Below, piece by piece: positions 36,598-44,984 of a stretch of 64,000 bases of DNA; position 1 is the first letter of the stretch, and every line of letters starts with the position of its first letter. The DNA comes from Aequorivita antarctica (lineage in GTDB: Bacteria; Bacteroidota; Bacteroidia; Flavobacteriales; Flavobacteriaceae), in assembly GCF_007997155.1 (NCBI RefSeq), contig NZ_VORT01000004.1:248001-312000 (forward strand). Reading direction: 5' to 3'. The position numbers and the translations under genes are program-made. A model generated the notes under the pieces. The model worked only from the letters and a program-made list of their open reading frames with translations, ran no database searches and was not told where the DNA came from.

Positions 36598-36632
36598 TTT
36601 GTTAAAATACAGAGAAAAATGTTTTAACTTTA
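36598..36632 (+). promoter_or_regulatory. Possible promoter of the small DUF1328-like gene
   Basis: TTTG (36598-36601), 23-base spacer, TAACTTTA (36625-36632). This is one mismatch from TAnnTTTG and lies 38 bases before the ATG. Confidence 0.35.
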
Positions 36633-36670
36633 GTTCAATATATTCAACAACCTAAACCAATTTTCTTCTC

Positions 36671-36841
36671 ATGCTTCATTGGAAAGCAATATATATTATC
36701 TTGGCCATAGTTTTCGGAGTTATTGGCTTCATTGGTATTGGCGATGGTGGGCTGGAGCCCGCAAAATATATTTGCGGAATATTTGTAATATTATTGTTGA
36801 CTTTCTGGGCTGCAGAAGTTATTTCTAGAAAACGCGGATAA
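36671..36841 (+). CDS. Small membrane protein, DUF1328/YtjA-like (56 aa)
   Basis: A 56-residue frame (ATG at 36671, TAA at 36841) with two membrane helices separated by a glycine-rich turn (VIGFIGIGDGG). The pattern MLHW...AIVFGVIGF.GI...AKYICGIFVILLL resembles DUF1328 (YtjA-like) proteins, which are about 55 residues with two helices. The C-terminus is basic (SRKRG). It follows the MG2-like gene by 99 bases and lies directly upstream of the orphan TPP riboswitch. Function unknown. Confidence 0.65.
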   Translation: MLHWKAIYIILAIVFGVIGFIGIGDGGLEPAKYICGIFVILLLTFWAAEVISRKRG

Positions 36842-36859
36842 AACTTTATCTGTTAAAGT

Positions 36860-36894
36860 TTTGATATAGAAGTAGTTTGTGTAAATTATTTTTG
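36860..36894 (+). promoter_or_regulatory. Promoter dedicated to the TPP riboswitch RNA
   Basis: TTTG (36860-36863), 23-base spacer, TATTTTTG (36887-36894): an exact match to both Bacteroidota promoter elements. It would start transcription at about 36899-36901, just ahead of the aptamer. Confidence 0.6.
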
Positions 36895-36909
36895 TACATT
36901 TATGAAACT

Positions 36910-36994
36910 ATCATATCGGGGTGCTTAAGTTTAAACAGCTGAGAATAAACCCGTAAAACTTCTAAAAGGATAATGCCAACAGAAGGAATATGAT
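36910..36994 (+). ncRNA. TPP riboswitch aptamer (orphan)
   Basis: The conserved core of the thi-box is present in order. P1: ATCATAT (36910-36916) pairs perfectly with ATATGAT (36988-36994). P2: CGGG (36917-36920) pairs with CCCG (36950-36953), with the conserved GGGGTGC. The CTGAGA motif is at 36939-36944. P4: CTTCT (36959-36963) pairs with AGAAG (36981-36985). P5 carries GGATAATGCC (36968-36977). The aptamer should bind thiamine pyrophosphate. A strong terminator starts 4 bases after P1, but no gene on this strand follows within 1.3 kb; the next gene, prfB, runs the opposite way. TPP riboswitches normally precede thiamine biosynthesis or transport genes. Confidence 0.88.
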
Positions 36995-36997
36995 TTG

Positions 36998-37043
36998 CAA
37001 AGGGAACTTAGATTTATTCAAATCTTGTTCCCTTTGTTTTTTT
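36998..37043 (+). terminator. Terminator of the TPP riboswitch expression platform
   Basis: CAAAGGGAAC (36998-37007) pairs perfectly with GTTCCCTTTG (37027-37036), and an inner AGATTT/AAATCT stem lies inside. Seven T follow. T-run orientation shows it terminates + strand transcripts. Confidence 0.92.
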
Positions 37044-37071
37044 ACCATTGTTTAGTTCTGCTTATCATTGA

Positions 37072-38179
37072 CTATAGCTCATCACTCTTCTCCTTCTGCC
37101 CAGTCATCATTAAATAAGCCTTTAAAAACGAATCAATCTCACCATCAAGCATAGCATCAGTATTGCCCGTTTCATGACCTGTGCGCACGTCTTTTACCAA
37201 TTTGTAGGGGTGTAAAACATAGTTGCGTATTTGTGAGCCCCATTCTATTGCAAGTTTGCTATCCTCAATTTCCGCACGTTGGGCGAGTTGTTTACGGAGT
37301 TCAATTTCGTAAAGCTGCGATTTAAGCATTTGCATTGCCTTTTCGCGGTTGTCCAACTGACTTCTAGTTTCGCTGTTGTGGATAATGATTCCGGTAGGGT
37401 GGTGGGTAAGAATGGCCTTGGTTTCTACTTTGTTTACGTTTTGTCCTCCTGCGCCGCTGCTTCGGGCAAAATCCCACGAGATATCGGCAGGGTTTATTTC
37501 AATCTCAATGGTGTCATCTACTAAAGGATAGACATAAACACTCGCAAAACTCGTGTGCCGCTTCGCATTACTATCAAAAGGAGAAATACGTACCAAGCGG
37601 TGAACGCCATTTTCACTCTTTAACCAGCCGAAGGCATATTCACCGTCAATTTCTAGTGTTACGGTTTTCACTCCAGCAACATCACCTGCTTGAAAGTTGA
37701 GTTCTTTTACTTTATAACCGTTTTTTTGCGCCCACATTAGGTACATCCGCATCAGCATTTCGGCCCAATCGCAACTTTCGGTGCCACCGGCACCAGCAGT
37801 AATTTGAAGCACGGCACTCATATCGTCGCCCTCTTCACCAAGCATATTGCGGAATTCAAGTGCTTCAATTGCACTTTCTGCCTTTTCATAAGCTGTATCC
37901 ACATTTTCTGCTTTGCCTTCGCCTTCTTTGTAAAAATCGAGCAGGATTTCAGCTTCTTCGGTAAGGTTTGTAGCGGTTTCGTAGTCGGTGACCCATTTCT
38001 TTTTGGTTCGCAGCACTTTCATAAAAGCTTCTGCTTCGCGCGGGTTGTTCCAAAAATTGGGGTCAAATGTTTTTTCTTCGTCGTTGGTAATCTCTATGCT
38101 TTTGCCAGCAATGTCAAAGATAGCGCCTCAAGGCATCTAGCCGCGCCTTAAGGTCTTTGATTTGGTCTGTTGTTGTCAT
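37072..38179 (-). CDS. prfB: Peptide chain release factor 2, with programmed +1 frameshift
   Basis: RF2 recognises UGA and UAA stop codons and triggers peptidyl-tRNA hydrolysis. The coding sequence starts at the ATG at 38179, reads 21 codons and reaches an in-frame TGA (38116-38114) in the classic context AGG-CGC-TAT-CTT-TGA-C. A +1 slip on CTT continues in the frame read from 38115 to the stop at 37072, giving about 368 residues, normal for RF2. The catalytic GGQ is in SSGAGGQNVNKVET. The frameshift provides autoregulation: low RF2 favours slippage. It is not a sequencing error. Confidence 0.95.
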
Positions 38180-38192
38180 ATATACTAATTGG

Positions 38193-38230
38193 CCCGCCCT
38201 TCGGCTCCGCTTAGGATAAACTGCGGCGGG
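38193..38230. repeat. Palindromic repeat upstream of prfB
   Basis: CCCGCC (38193-38198) and GGCGGG (38225-38230) flank a stretch containing CTTCGGCTCCGCTTAGGATA. This GC-rich block stands out against AT-rich surroundings and resembles a widely dispersed bacterial repeat word (CTTCGACTACGCTCAGG-like). It lies 14 bases upstream of the prfB start codon, so it would be in the leader if the promoter is farther upstream. Confidence 0.5.
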
Positions 38231-38400
38231 TATTGTTTAATTGGAAGTTCAATTTAATAATTTTGAAAACGATATTTTAAATCATATTCGAATGTAAAAA
38301 TACTATTAACTTCGTGAGCTAAAAGTATTTTTCGGCTAATTTTATACTTTCTTAGAAATACATATTTCAGAATTAATTAAACCTCTCGAAATTTTCAATT

Positions 38401-39030
38401 ATGAAAAAAATATTTTTCTTTCTTGCATTAATTACAACAAGCATCGGTTTTGCCCAAAACGATGAAGCCTTTGTAAATTCGCTGGTTGCCCAAAAAATGG
38501 CGGAGCTTGAGATGCAGGAAAATCCCGAATATTTTTTAAGAAAAGATTATTGTGATGGAAACATCCAAATGTTTGTAATGCCTGATGGAAAAAACTGCAG
38601 CTCGAAATCAACTTATTATGCTGTGTATGTTTTTTGGAAAGAAGGCGAAGATATAATGAAGATTCAGAAATTTGACAATTGTGGAAGTTTTATGTCTTTT
38701 TCTATCAGCATCAGCAAAAATATCAAGAAAGCGCTAAAGGAAAAGCAAGCTCTAAAAACAGAAAACGTGAAGCCTTATAAGGGCGAGAAGGTTGACAACA
38801 GCGCCTTTGAGAATATGTCTGTGCAATCCTGCCATAAAGAGTATAAATTTATTTTTGATGGTAAGGTTTTTGAAAAAAGTTTTAAAGAATTTGATTTGAC
38901 CAACAATTCCAAATACAAAAATGTAAATTCAGATCACAACAAATCATTGATGCTCATAAAGCTAGATGAAGAAATTTCTGAAATGATAAAGAATTTTGAT
39001 GAAAGCGGAAAATTTTTCCGAGAAAAATAA
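38401..39030 (+). CDS. Secreted protein of unknown function upstream of threonine aldolase
   Basis: 209 residues with a clear signal peptide (MKKIFFFLALITTSIGFAQ). The mature protein is lysine-rich with five cysteines (DYC, KNCSS, DNCGS, SCHK), suggesting disulfides in the periplasm or outside. No family was recognised. It ends 4 bases before the threonine aldolase start and may lead the operon that continues to pncB and pncA, although its function need not be linked. Confidence 0.7.
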   Translation: MKKIFFFLALITTSIGFAQNDEAFVNSLVAQKMAELEMQENPEYFLRKDYCDGNIQMFVMPDGKNCSSKSTYYAVYVFWKEGEDIMKIQKFDNCGSFMSFSISISKNIKKALKEKQALKTENVKPYKGEKVDNSAFENMSVQSCHKEYKFIFDGKVFEKSFKEFDLTNNSKYKNVNSDHNKSLMLIKLDEEISEMIKNFDESGKFFREK

Positions 39031-39034
39031 AAGT

Positions 39035-40060
39035 ATGATTATAGATTTAAGAAGTGATACCGTAACCCGCCTCACGCCGGGAATGATGAATGCAATTATA
39101 AACGCTGAAGTGGGCGACGATGTTTATAAGGAAGACCCCACAGTCAACAAACTGGAACAGAAACTTTCAGAAATGTTTGGGATGGATGCTGCACTTTTTT
39201 TTCCCACCGGAAGTATGGCCAACCAAGCCGCAATTAAAATGCACACCCAACCGGGCGAACAGTTGATCGCTGATAAATGGGCACACGTGTATAATTATGA
39301 AGGCGGAGGCGTTTCTTTCAATAGCGGGGTTTCCTGTAAATTAATTGACGGCAACCGTGGAATGATAACCGCCGCACAAGTTGAGGAAAGTATTAATCCG
39401 CCCGATTTTTACCACAGCCCGCTTACCAGTCTTGTTTGTTTGGAAAATACCACCAATAAAGGTGGCGGTGCCTGTTATGATTTTTCTGAAATTGTAAAAA
39501 TTCGTAAAGTATGCGATAGCCACGGTTTGGGGCTTCATCTGGACGGCGCGCGGATATGGAACGCCTTAGTTGCAAGAAAGGAAACTCCAAAAGACTACGG
39601 AAAGATTTTCGATACTATTTCAGTTTGCCTTAGCAAAGGTTTGGGCACACCAATGGGGAGTGTTTTATTGGGCAAAAGAGAAATAATGAAAAAAGCCATG
39701 CGGGTGCGTAAAGTGCTAGGTGGCGGGATGCGACAAATAGGCTTTATGGCTGCTGCAGGTATTTATGCTTTAGATAATCATATGGAACGCTTGGCAGAAG
39801 ATCATAAAAAAGCTTCGGAGATTTCGGCAACGCTTGCAAAGCAATCTTACATTAAAAAAGTGGAGCCAACCGAAACGAATATTGTGATTTTCTATCTCTC
39901 TGAAGCTGTGTCCGAAGAAAAATTTATGGATGATTTGCTTCAAAAAAACATAAAGATAAGCGGAATGGGGCAGGGGAAACTTCGCATTGTGACTCATTTG
40001 GACTATACTGATGAAATGCACGAAAGGTTTCTACAAATTCTTAACAATTATAAAAAATAG
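39035..40060 (+). CDS. Low-specificity L-threonine aldolase
   Basis: 341 residues from the ATG at 39035; the longer frame from 38996 overlaps the previous gene. A PLP fold-type I enzyme cleaving L-threonine and allo-threonine to glycine and acetaldehyde. Typical features are the opening IDLRSDTVTRLTPGM, the GDDVYKEDPTV segment, the PLP-phosphate region PTGSMANQAA, LHLDGARIWNA (Asp contacting the pyridine ring) and CLSKGLGTPMGS with the Schiff-base lysine. It is followed 9 bases later by pncB. Confidence 0.9.
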   Translation: MIIDLRSDTVTRLTPGMMNAIINAEVGDDVYKEDPTVNKLEQKLSEMFGMDAALFFPTGSMANQAAIKMHTQPGEQLIADKWAHVYNYEGGGVSFNSGVSCKLIDGNRGMITAAQVEESINPPDFYHSPLTSLVCLENTTNKGGGACYDFSEIVKIRKVCDSHGLGLHLDGARIWNALVARKETPKDYGKIFDTISVCLSKGLGTPMGSVLLGKREIMKKAMRVRKVLGGGMRQIGFMAAAGIYALDNHMERLAEDHKKASEISATLAKQSYIKKVEPTETNIVIFYLSEAVSEEKFMDDLLQKNIKISGMGQGKLRIVTHLDYTDEMHERFLQILNNYKK

Positions 40061-40069
40061 AGTTTTCTT

Positions 40070-41470
40070 ATGTTCAATATATCAGCTTCCTATACCGATT
40101 TGTATCAATTGACAATGGCTCAGGTTTACTTTAAAACCAAACCAAACAGTACAGCGGTATTTGATTATTATTTTAGGAACAATCCTTTCAAAGGGGGATA
40201 TACCATTTTTGCAGGACTTGAGAATATCCTCAATATTATTGAAAGTTTGCGATTTACAGATGCGGATGTTGAATATCTAAAAACACACGATTTTGAACCT
40301 GAATTTTTGGAATATCTTCGGGATTTCAGGTTTAACGGTTCTATTTTCTCAACTTTCGAAGGCGATATTGTTTTCCCAAACCGTCCTATATTACAAGTGG
40401 AAGGCTCCATTATGGAAGTGCAAATCGTTGAAACTGTTTTGTTGAACATGCTGAATTTTCAAACCTTGATTGCCACCAAAGCAAACCGAATCCGCCACAG
40501 TGCTGGCGATAAGGTTTTGCTCGATATGGGTTTACGCCGCGCTCACGCCACGGGCGGTTATTATGCCAGCCGTGCTGCTGCCATCGGTGGTTTTGACAGT
40601 ACGAGCAATGTAAAATCTGCTGAAGATTTCAACATTCCATCATCGGGAACTATGGCACATTCCTTTATTCAAAGCTATGTGGACGAGTTGGAGGCGTTTC
40701 GAGATTTTGCTAAAATTCGTTCAAAAAATTGTGTTCTGTTGGTGGATACTTATAATACTTTAAAAAGTGGAATGCCCAACGCAATTAAAGTTGCCAAGGA
40801 AATGGAAGATAGGGGAGCGCGCTTGTTTGGAGTGCGTTTGGACAGTGGTGATTTGGCTTATTTGGCAAAAAGAACCCGTAAAATGTTGGACGATAATGGG
40901 CTGCATTATGTGAAAATTGTAGCTTCCAATCAATTGGATGAATACGTTATAAAAAGTTTGAACGAACAAAATGCACCAATTGATGTTTTTGGCGTGGGCA
41001 CCAATTTGGTAACCGGCAAGCCCGATGCCGCTCTGGATGGAGTTTATAAACTTTCGGAATATAACGGGGAACCGAGAATAAAACTTTCAGAAAACATCAT
41101 TAAAATTTCGCTTCCCTCCAAAAAGCAAGTGTATAGAATGATTGACCAGAATGGAATGTTTTATGGTGCTGATGTAATAGGCCTTGCTTCAGAAGAAAAA
41201 ATAGCTCAGATGTTTCATCCGTTTGATGCCAATAAAAGTCTGGATTTGCAACCGTTTAAACACGAACCTTTGTTAAATGAAGTGATGGCAAGTGGAAAAA
41301 GAACAATTCAGAAAAGAACGGTTGCTGAAATAGCAGAATATGCCAAAAATCGTTTGGCGCTTTTGCCCGATGAATATAAACGTTTTCAAAATCCGCATAT
41401 TTATAAAATTAGTTTGAGCGCAGCCTTAAAGTCAAAACGCGACGAGTTGATCAAAGAACATAAGTTTTAG
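40070..41470 (+). CDS. pncB: Nicotinate phosphoribosyltransferase
   Basis: 466 residues. Joins nicotinate to PRPP with ATP, giving nicotinate mononucleotide in the Preiss-Handler NAD salvage route. Family motifs include YTDLYQLTMAQVYF at the N-terminus, DMGLRRAHATGGYYASRAA, GTMAHSF (catalytic His), VRLDSGDLAYLAKRTR and GVGTNLVTG. Length is appropriate. It ends 4 bases before pncA, so nicotinamide would be deamidated and used by products of the same transcript. Confidence 0.93.
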   Translation: MFNISASYTDLYQLTMAQVYFKTKPNSTAVFDYYFRNNPFKGGYTIFAGLENILNIIESLRFTDADVEYLKTHDFEPEFLEYLRDFRFNGSIFSTFEGDIVFPNRPILQVEGSIMEVQIVETVLLNMLNFQTLIATKANRIRHSAGDKVLLDMGLRRAHATGGYYASRAAAIGGFDSTSNVKSAEDFNIPSSGTMAHSFIQSYVDELEAFRDFAKIRSKNCVLLVDTYNTLKSGMPNAIKVAKEMEDRGARLFGVRLDSGDLAYLAKRTRKMLDDNGLHYVKIVASNQLDEYVIKSLNEQNAPIDVFGVGTNLVTGKPDAALDGVYKLSEYNGEPRIKLSENIIKISLPSKKQVYRMIDQNGMFYGADVIGLASEEKIAQMFHPFDANKSLDLQPFKHEPLLNEVMASGKRTIQKRTVAEIAEYAKNRLALLPDEYKRFQNPHIYKISLSAALKSKRDELIKEHKF

Positions 41471-41474
41471 AAAA

Positions 41475-42080
41475 ATGAAAACCTTAATTATTGTAGATGC
41501 GCAAAACGATTTTATGCCCGGTGGATCTCTTCCCGTTCCGGATGGCGATAAAATAGTTCCAGTAATAAATAGAATTCAGGACAAATTTAATTTGGTGGTT
41601 GCAACCCAAGATTGGCATCCACAGAATCATATTAGTTTTGCTTCAAACCATCCAGGGAAGTCAATATTTGAAGAGATTGAGGTTGCGGGAAAACCACAAA
41701 CCTTATGGCCGGACCATTGTGTTCAAAATACCGACGGGGCGCTTTTTCACCCAGATCTCCAAACTGAAAGATGGGAAGCGATTTTTCGAAAAGGAACGGA
41801 TTCAAAAATAGATAGCTACAGTGCTTTTTATGATAACGGACATTTAAAATCTACTGGTCTTGCTGGATATCTGAAAGAGAAAGGTGCCAGCCAGCTTTTT
41901 TTCTGTGGCTTGGCTGCAGATATTTGTGTTTATTACTCCATTTATGACGCTTTTAAAGAAGGTTTTGCCTGCTTTTTTATAGAAGATGCTACCCAAGCTT
42001 TGGATTTAGAGGGTTTTAAAGAAATCAAAAAAGAATTGATCCATTTAGGAATTCAGTTTATTACTTCGGAGGAAATTTAG
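41475..42080 (+). CDS. pncA: Nicotinamidase/pyrazinamidase
   Basis: 201 residues. Hydrolyses nicotinamide to nicotinate, feeding PncB. The isochorismatase-like fold shows IIVDAQNDFMPGGSLPV with the catalytic Asp, the metal-ligand region ATQDWHPQNHISFASNH, and the nucleophile segment FCGLAADICVYYS with the catalytic cysteine. It is the last gene of the operon containing threonine aldolase and pncB and converges with the M1-like gene. Confidence 0.93.
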   Translation: MKTLIIVDAQNDFMPGGSLPVPDGDKIVPVINRIQDKFNLVVATQDWHPQNHISFASNHPGKSIFEEIEVAGKPQTLWPDHCVQNTDGALFHPDLQTERWEAIFRKGTDSKIDSYSAFYDNGHLKSTGLAGYLKEKGASQLFFCGLAADICVYYSIYDAFKEGFACFFIEDATQALDLEGFKEIKKELIHLGIQFITSEEI

Positions 42081-42155
42081 GTTTTTTTATTTTAGGCTAT
42101 TCAAGAGTTCGCGATGGTTTTCTCAAATTTTTAATACACAATCGTGAGACTCTCA

Positions 42156-44969
42156 TCAATACCATCTTCGCGTAAACAGTCCCAATAGAGTTTTCGGGCT
42201 TAAGGTTACGATAAACCGAACTTTTTCATCATAATGCGGCAAGTTTGGCTCAAAGCCCAAACTAGAATATACAGGGAAATAAAGCTCAAAATAGTCGGCA
42301 ACCAAACTGAGTCGGATTCCACTGTCAAAAACGGTGTTAGTGCCGCGAGCCTTATTGTGAATGAGTCCTACGTCGCCATAAGCGTAGATCCATTTCCAAA
42401 TATTGGTGCTTGCATTAACGGTCGTTATCCAACTGTTAGCAAACGCTGGCTCTAGTTGAGATTTAAACCCTCCTTCAGCAATTATTAACTGTTGGCTGAA
42501 AAGTCCTGAGTCTTCACTTCGTCCATAATAATTATAATCGAAAAGATAATCGTTGGGACGATCCAAAGCGAAACTGAAGAAATCTTCATTTTCGCGCGTA
42601 TCATTAAAAAGAAAGGCACCGGCAAAAAACCGTAGATTCAATTGGCGATTGCTCAAAAAGAGTTTTCTATATTCAAGATTCACAGAAACCTTACTGAACT
42701 TAGATGAGATTTCATAATCTACTACACTCCTAAAATAATTGATTAGGTTGGGATTGGAATACACATATTGCAAGTTAAAAACGCTGTAGTTTGGTTCTTG
42801 CTCTGGATTGTTTGGGTCCTCATCTTGATATACGTTTACATTACGGATATTGATGAATTGTTTTTCATTATTCCGCAAATCACCATTCCTGAAGGCAAAA
42901 GTGATATAGGGTGTAAAACGTTTGTAGAACAATCCGCGATCGTAAGAATAGTAATTCCCCGAAAAACCATAACGCATAGCGTAAAGAGTGCCTTCATCTA
43001 TTCTTTGGGTATAACTTACGGATGCTCGACCCACAAGTGTTTTGGAGCGAAAACCGAATTGTGGCTCCAAACTATAATGAACCGCTTTTGGCAGAACTGT
43101 TTTGTTGTAAAGTCGAAGTCCTGCCGAAACACCATCATAAAGATTGTACTCAAAAATTGGCATAAAGAAAAACTGTGTGTAGTTCGGGTCTTCTACATCT
43201 TGAAAAAGCCGGAATTGTAAAGGTTTGTTCAACAAGCCATCTACGGACTTAAAATTATTTCTGCGATTGAATTCTGGAATTTCTCCTTCGTAATTCAGCG
43301 CCAACTTCCTGATGTTTGCTGAAGGTATGGTAATGGAGAAAACACTATCTATGGGTTTTGTCCAAGTTTTAAAAACAACTTCATCTTTGTTGAGTCCATA
43401 CAATGAAACGGGAAGTTCTGTCTTTCGGTTGTTTTTGATGAAAACTTCTAAAGAATCTCCCTTCTTTTTAACCTTTTTTATTTTAAAATCTATCGTGGTT
43501 CGAGTGTCTGCAAAATCTTCAAAAAACCAATTAATTGGAAGGTCAGTTTGTTCCGATAAAAATGCTTCAAAATCTGAAGATTTAATGGGTTTCAGTCTTT
43601 TTTCAGCATAAAAATCTTTTATACTTCTATTCAAAATGTCATCGCCCAAATAATTATCCAAATACCTTAAGCCACTTGCTCCGTAGTATCCTGTAGCAAT
43701 ATTCATATTAAACTTCAATAAAGAATCCTTGGGAGTGGTCAGAGACTGGTGAATATTTGCACGGGCCATGTTAAAATAAAGCATCGGGTATTGGTCATTG
43801 AACTCAAGGTCTGCAAGGTGCGCCCAACGGATGACCCACCAGTTACTCAAATTTCCTATCATCTTCATTTTAGGATAATAGGTGTCCACATATTCCATCA
43901 TCAAATAAATCTGCAACGCATCCTGCAACCAATAATCGTCTCTGGAGTTGAGCACCAAAGTATTGTCTATATAATGGCGGGTTATGGTTTTCAGCTGTTC
44001 CATATCATACTCAAAACCATCTGGAAAAGGACTGATGAAGCTAGGCAACTGGTTAAGCCCATAAACGGGATTGGTTTTGTAGTCATTCTCGCTTATAACT
44101 ATTTTATCAAAAGGATAAGGGCCAAGTTTAGTGTCTAAAAAACGAACAACCCGATCTATCATTAGCGCTTGCACTGGCGGATTTACTTTGCTATTTTGAA
44201 GATTGGTTATTATTTTTAGTTTATCGGTTTCAATGGTTTCAAAATCTGGATTTTTCTCAAAGTATAAAACCGCTTTTGTACGATCTTTCCCATATAACTC
44301 CGTGGTTTTTATATTTCCTAAAATGTTTTCAGAAACCACATCAAAATCTGAAGTAACGATATAATGCTTCGGCAGATGGAGTAAAACTGAAAACTCCGAA
44401 GGTGTCAAAAATAAATCGTCTGTGTTTTTATTGCTATAAACCTGCCATTCGCCATCGTAAACGGCCGGTGCAATATACCAATAGCGCAATATGTAATCAT
44501 TGATTTTATTTACCCCATAGCGCGTGTACCGATCGTCGGAAACTTTTACAGTGTATTCCAAATTGAAGGTGTAGCTATCTCCTGGTTTTATTGGAATTTC
44601 TGGGATAATTCTTAAAATATCAACAGCTTCGCCCCGTTGCCACTGCAATGGAACAGAGGAGTTGTTATAAATTTTTTCGATATCAGTTCTTCCTCGGTCT
44701 TCATTTTTTTCAAAGTGAAATGCACTTTCATAATTTTCGGCAAAACGTTTGCCCAGAGGTGTGGTTTTGGACGAAAAACTGTTTGCCCAGTCGAAAAGAT
44801 AGATTTCCTTTAAAGTATCTTCCGAATTGTTTTTATAAGTAATTTGCTGTTTAACGCTAAGCGTTTTTTGCGAAGGGTTCAGGGTGGCATCAATTTTCAG
44901 AGTGTGCTGTGCCATTGCTTGAATAGTCAAACAAAAAAAGATGCTATATAAAAGGGTTCGGATTATCAA
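42156..44969 (-). CDS. Degenerate M1-type peptidase domain fused to an outer-membrane beta barrel
   Basis: 937 residues with a signal peptide (ending AMAQ). Residues about 22-500 follow the M1 aminopeptidase plan: an N-terminal beta saddle, a thermolysin-like core and a GLNQL segment (304-308) in the position of GAMEN. However, where HExxH should be there is RHYID (331-335), and the distal glutamate motif NEGFA reads QDALQ (349-353), so zinc binding is probably lost. Residues about 600-937 are rich in alternating aromatic strands (LYAMRYGFSGNYYSYDRG, NLEYRKLFLSN) and end in an aromatic residue, as expected for a surface-antigen-like barrel. A binding or scaffold function is inferred. Confidence 0.75.
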   Translation of the reverse strand: MIIRTLLYSIFFCLTIQAMAQHTLKIDATLNPSQKTLSVKQQITYKNNSEDTLKEIYLFDWANSFSSKTTPLGKRFAENYESAFHFEKNEDRGRTDIEKIYNNSSVPLQWQRGEAVDILRIIPEIPIKPGDSYTFNLEYTVKVSDDRYTRYGVNKINDYILRYWYIAPAVYDGEWQVYSNKNTDDLFLTPSEFSVLLHLPKHYIVTSDFDVVSENILGNIKTTELYGKDRTKAVLYFEKNPDFETIETDKLKIITNLQNSKVNPPVQALMIDRVVRFLDTKLGPYPFDKIVISENDYKTNPVYGLNQLPSFISPFPDGFEYDMEQLKTITRHYIDNTLVLNSRDDYWLQDALQIYLMMEYVDTYYPKMKMIGNLSNWWVIRWAHLADLEFNDQYPMLYFNMARANIHQSLTTPKDSLLKFNMNIATGYYGASGLRYLDNYLGDDILNRSIKDFYAEKRLKPIKSSDFEAFLSEQTDLPINWFFEDFADTRTTIDFKIKKVKKKGDSLEVFIKNNRKTELPVSLYGLNKDEVVFKTWTKPIDSVFSITIPSANIRKLALNYEGEIPEFNRRNNFKSVDGLLNKPLQFRLFQDVEDPNYTQFFFMPIFEYNLYDGVSAGLRLYNKTVLPKAVHYSLEPQFGFRSKTLVGRASVSYTQRIDEGTLYAMRYGFSGNYYSYDRGLFYKRFTPYITFAFRNGDLRNNEKQFINIRNVNVYQDEDPNNPEQEPNYSVFNLQYVYSNPNLINYFRSVVDYEISSKFSKVSVNLEYRKLFLSNRQLNLRFFAGAFLFNDTRENEDFFSFALDRPNDYLFDYNYYGRSEDSGLFSQQLIIAEGGFKSQLEPAFANSWITTVNASTNIWKWIYAYGDVGLIHNKARGTNTVFDSGIRLSLVADYFELYFPVYSSLGFEPNLPHYDEKVRFIVTLSPKTLLGLFTRRWY

Positions 44970-44984
44970 GAAGTTTTGAGGAAT

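Noticed and set aside
36910-37043. TPP riboswitch as the regulator of prfB
   Set aside because: prfB is on the opposite strand and convergent; the T-run shows that the terminator acts on the + strand. Only an antisense effect is possible.
37072-38022. prfB as a 316-residue gene starting at an internal ATG
   Set aside because: The upstream sequence contains the true start and the classic CTT-TGA-C programmed frameshift, so the short frame is only the part after the slip.
42081-42155. Terminator between pncA and the M1-like gene
   Set aside because: Only imperfect partial complementarity was found (CGCGATGGT versus ACCATCTTCGCG) without a suitable T-run.
42768-43220. 150-residue + strand frame inside the M1-like gene
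   Set aside because: It is antisense to the long, well-structured minus gene. Apparent hydrophobicity comes from the reverse complement of strand-rich barrel codons.
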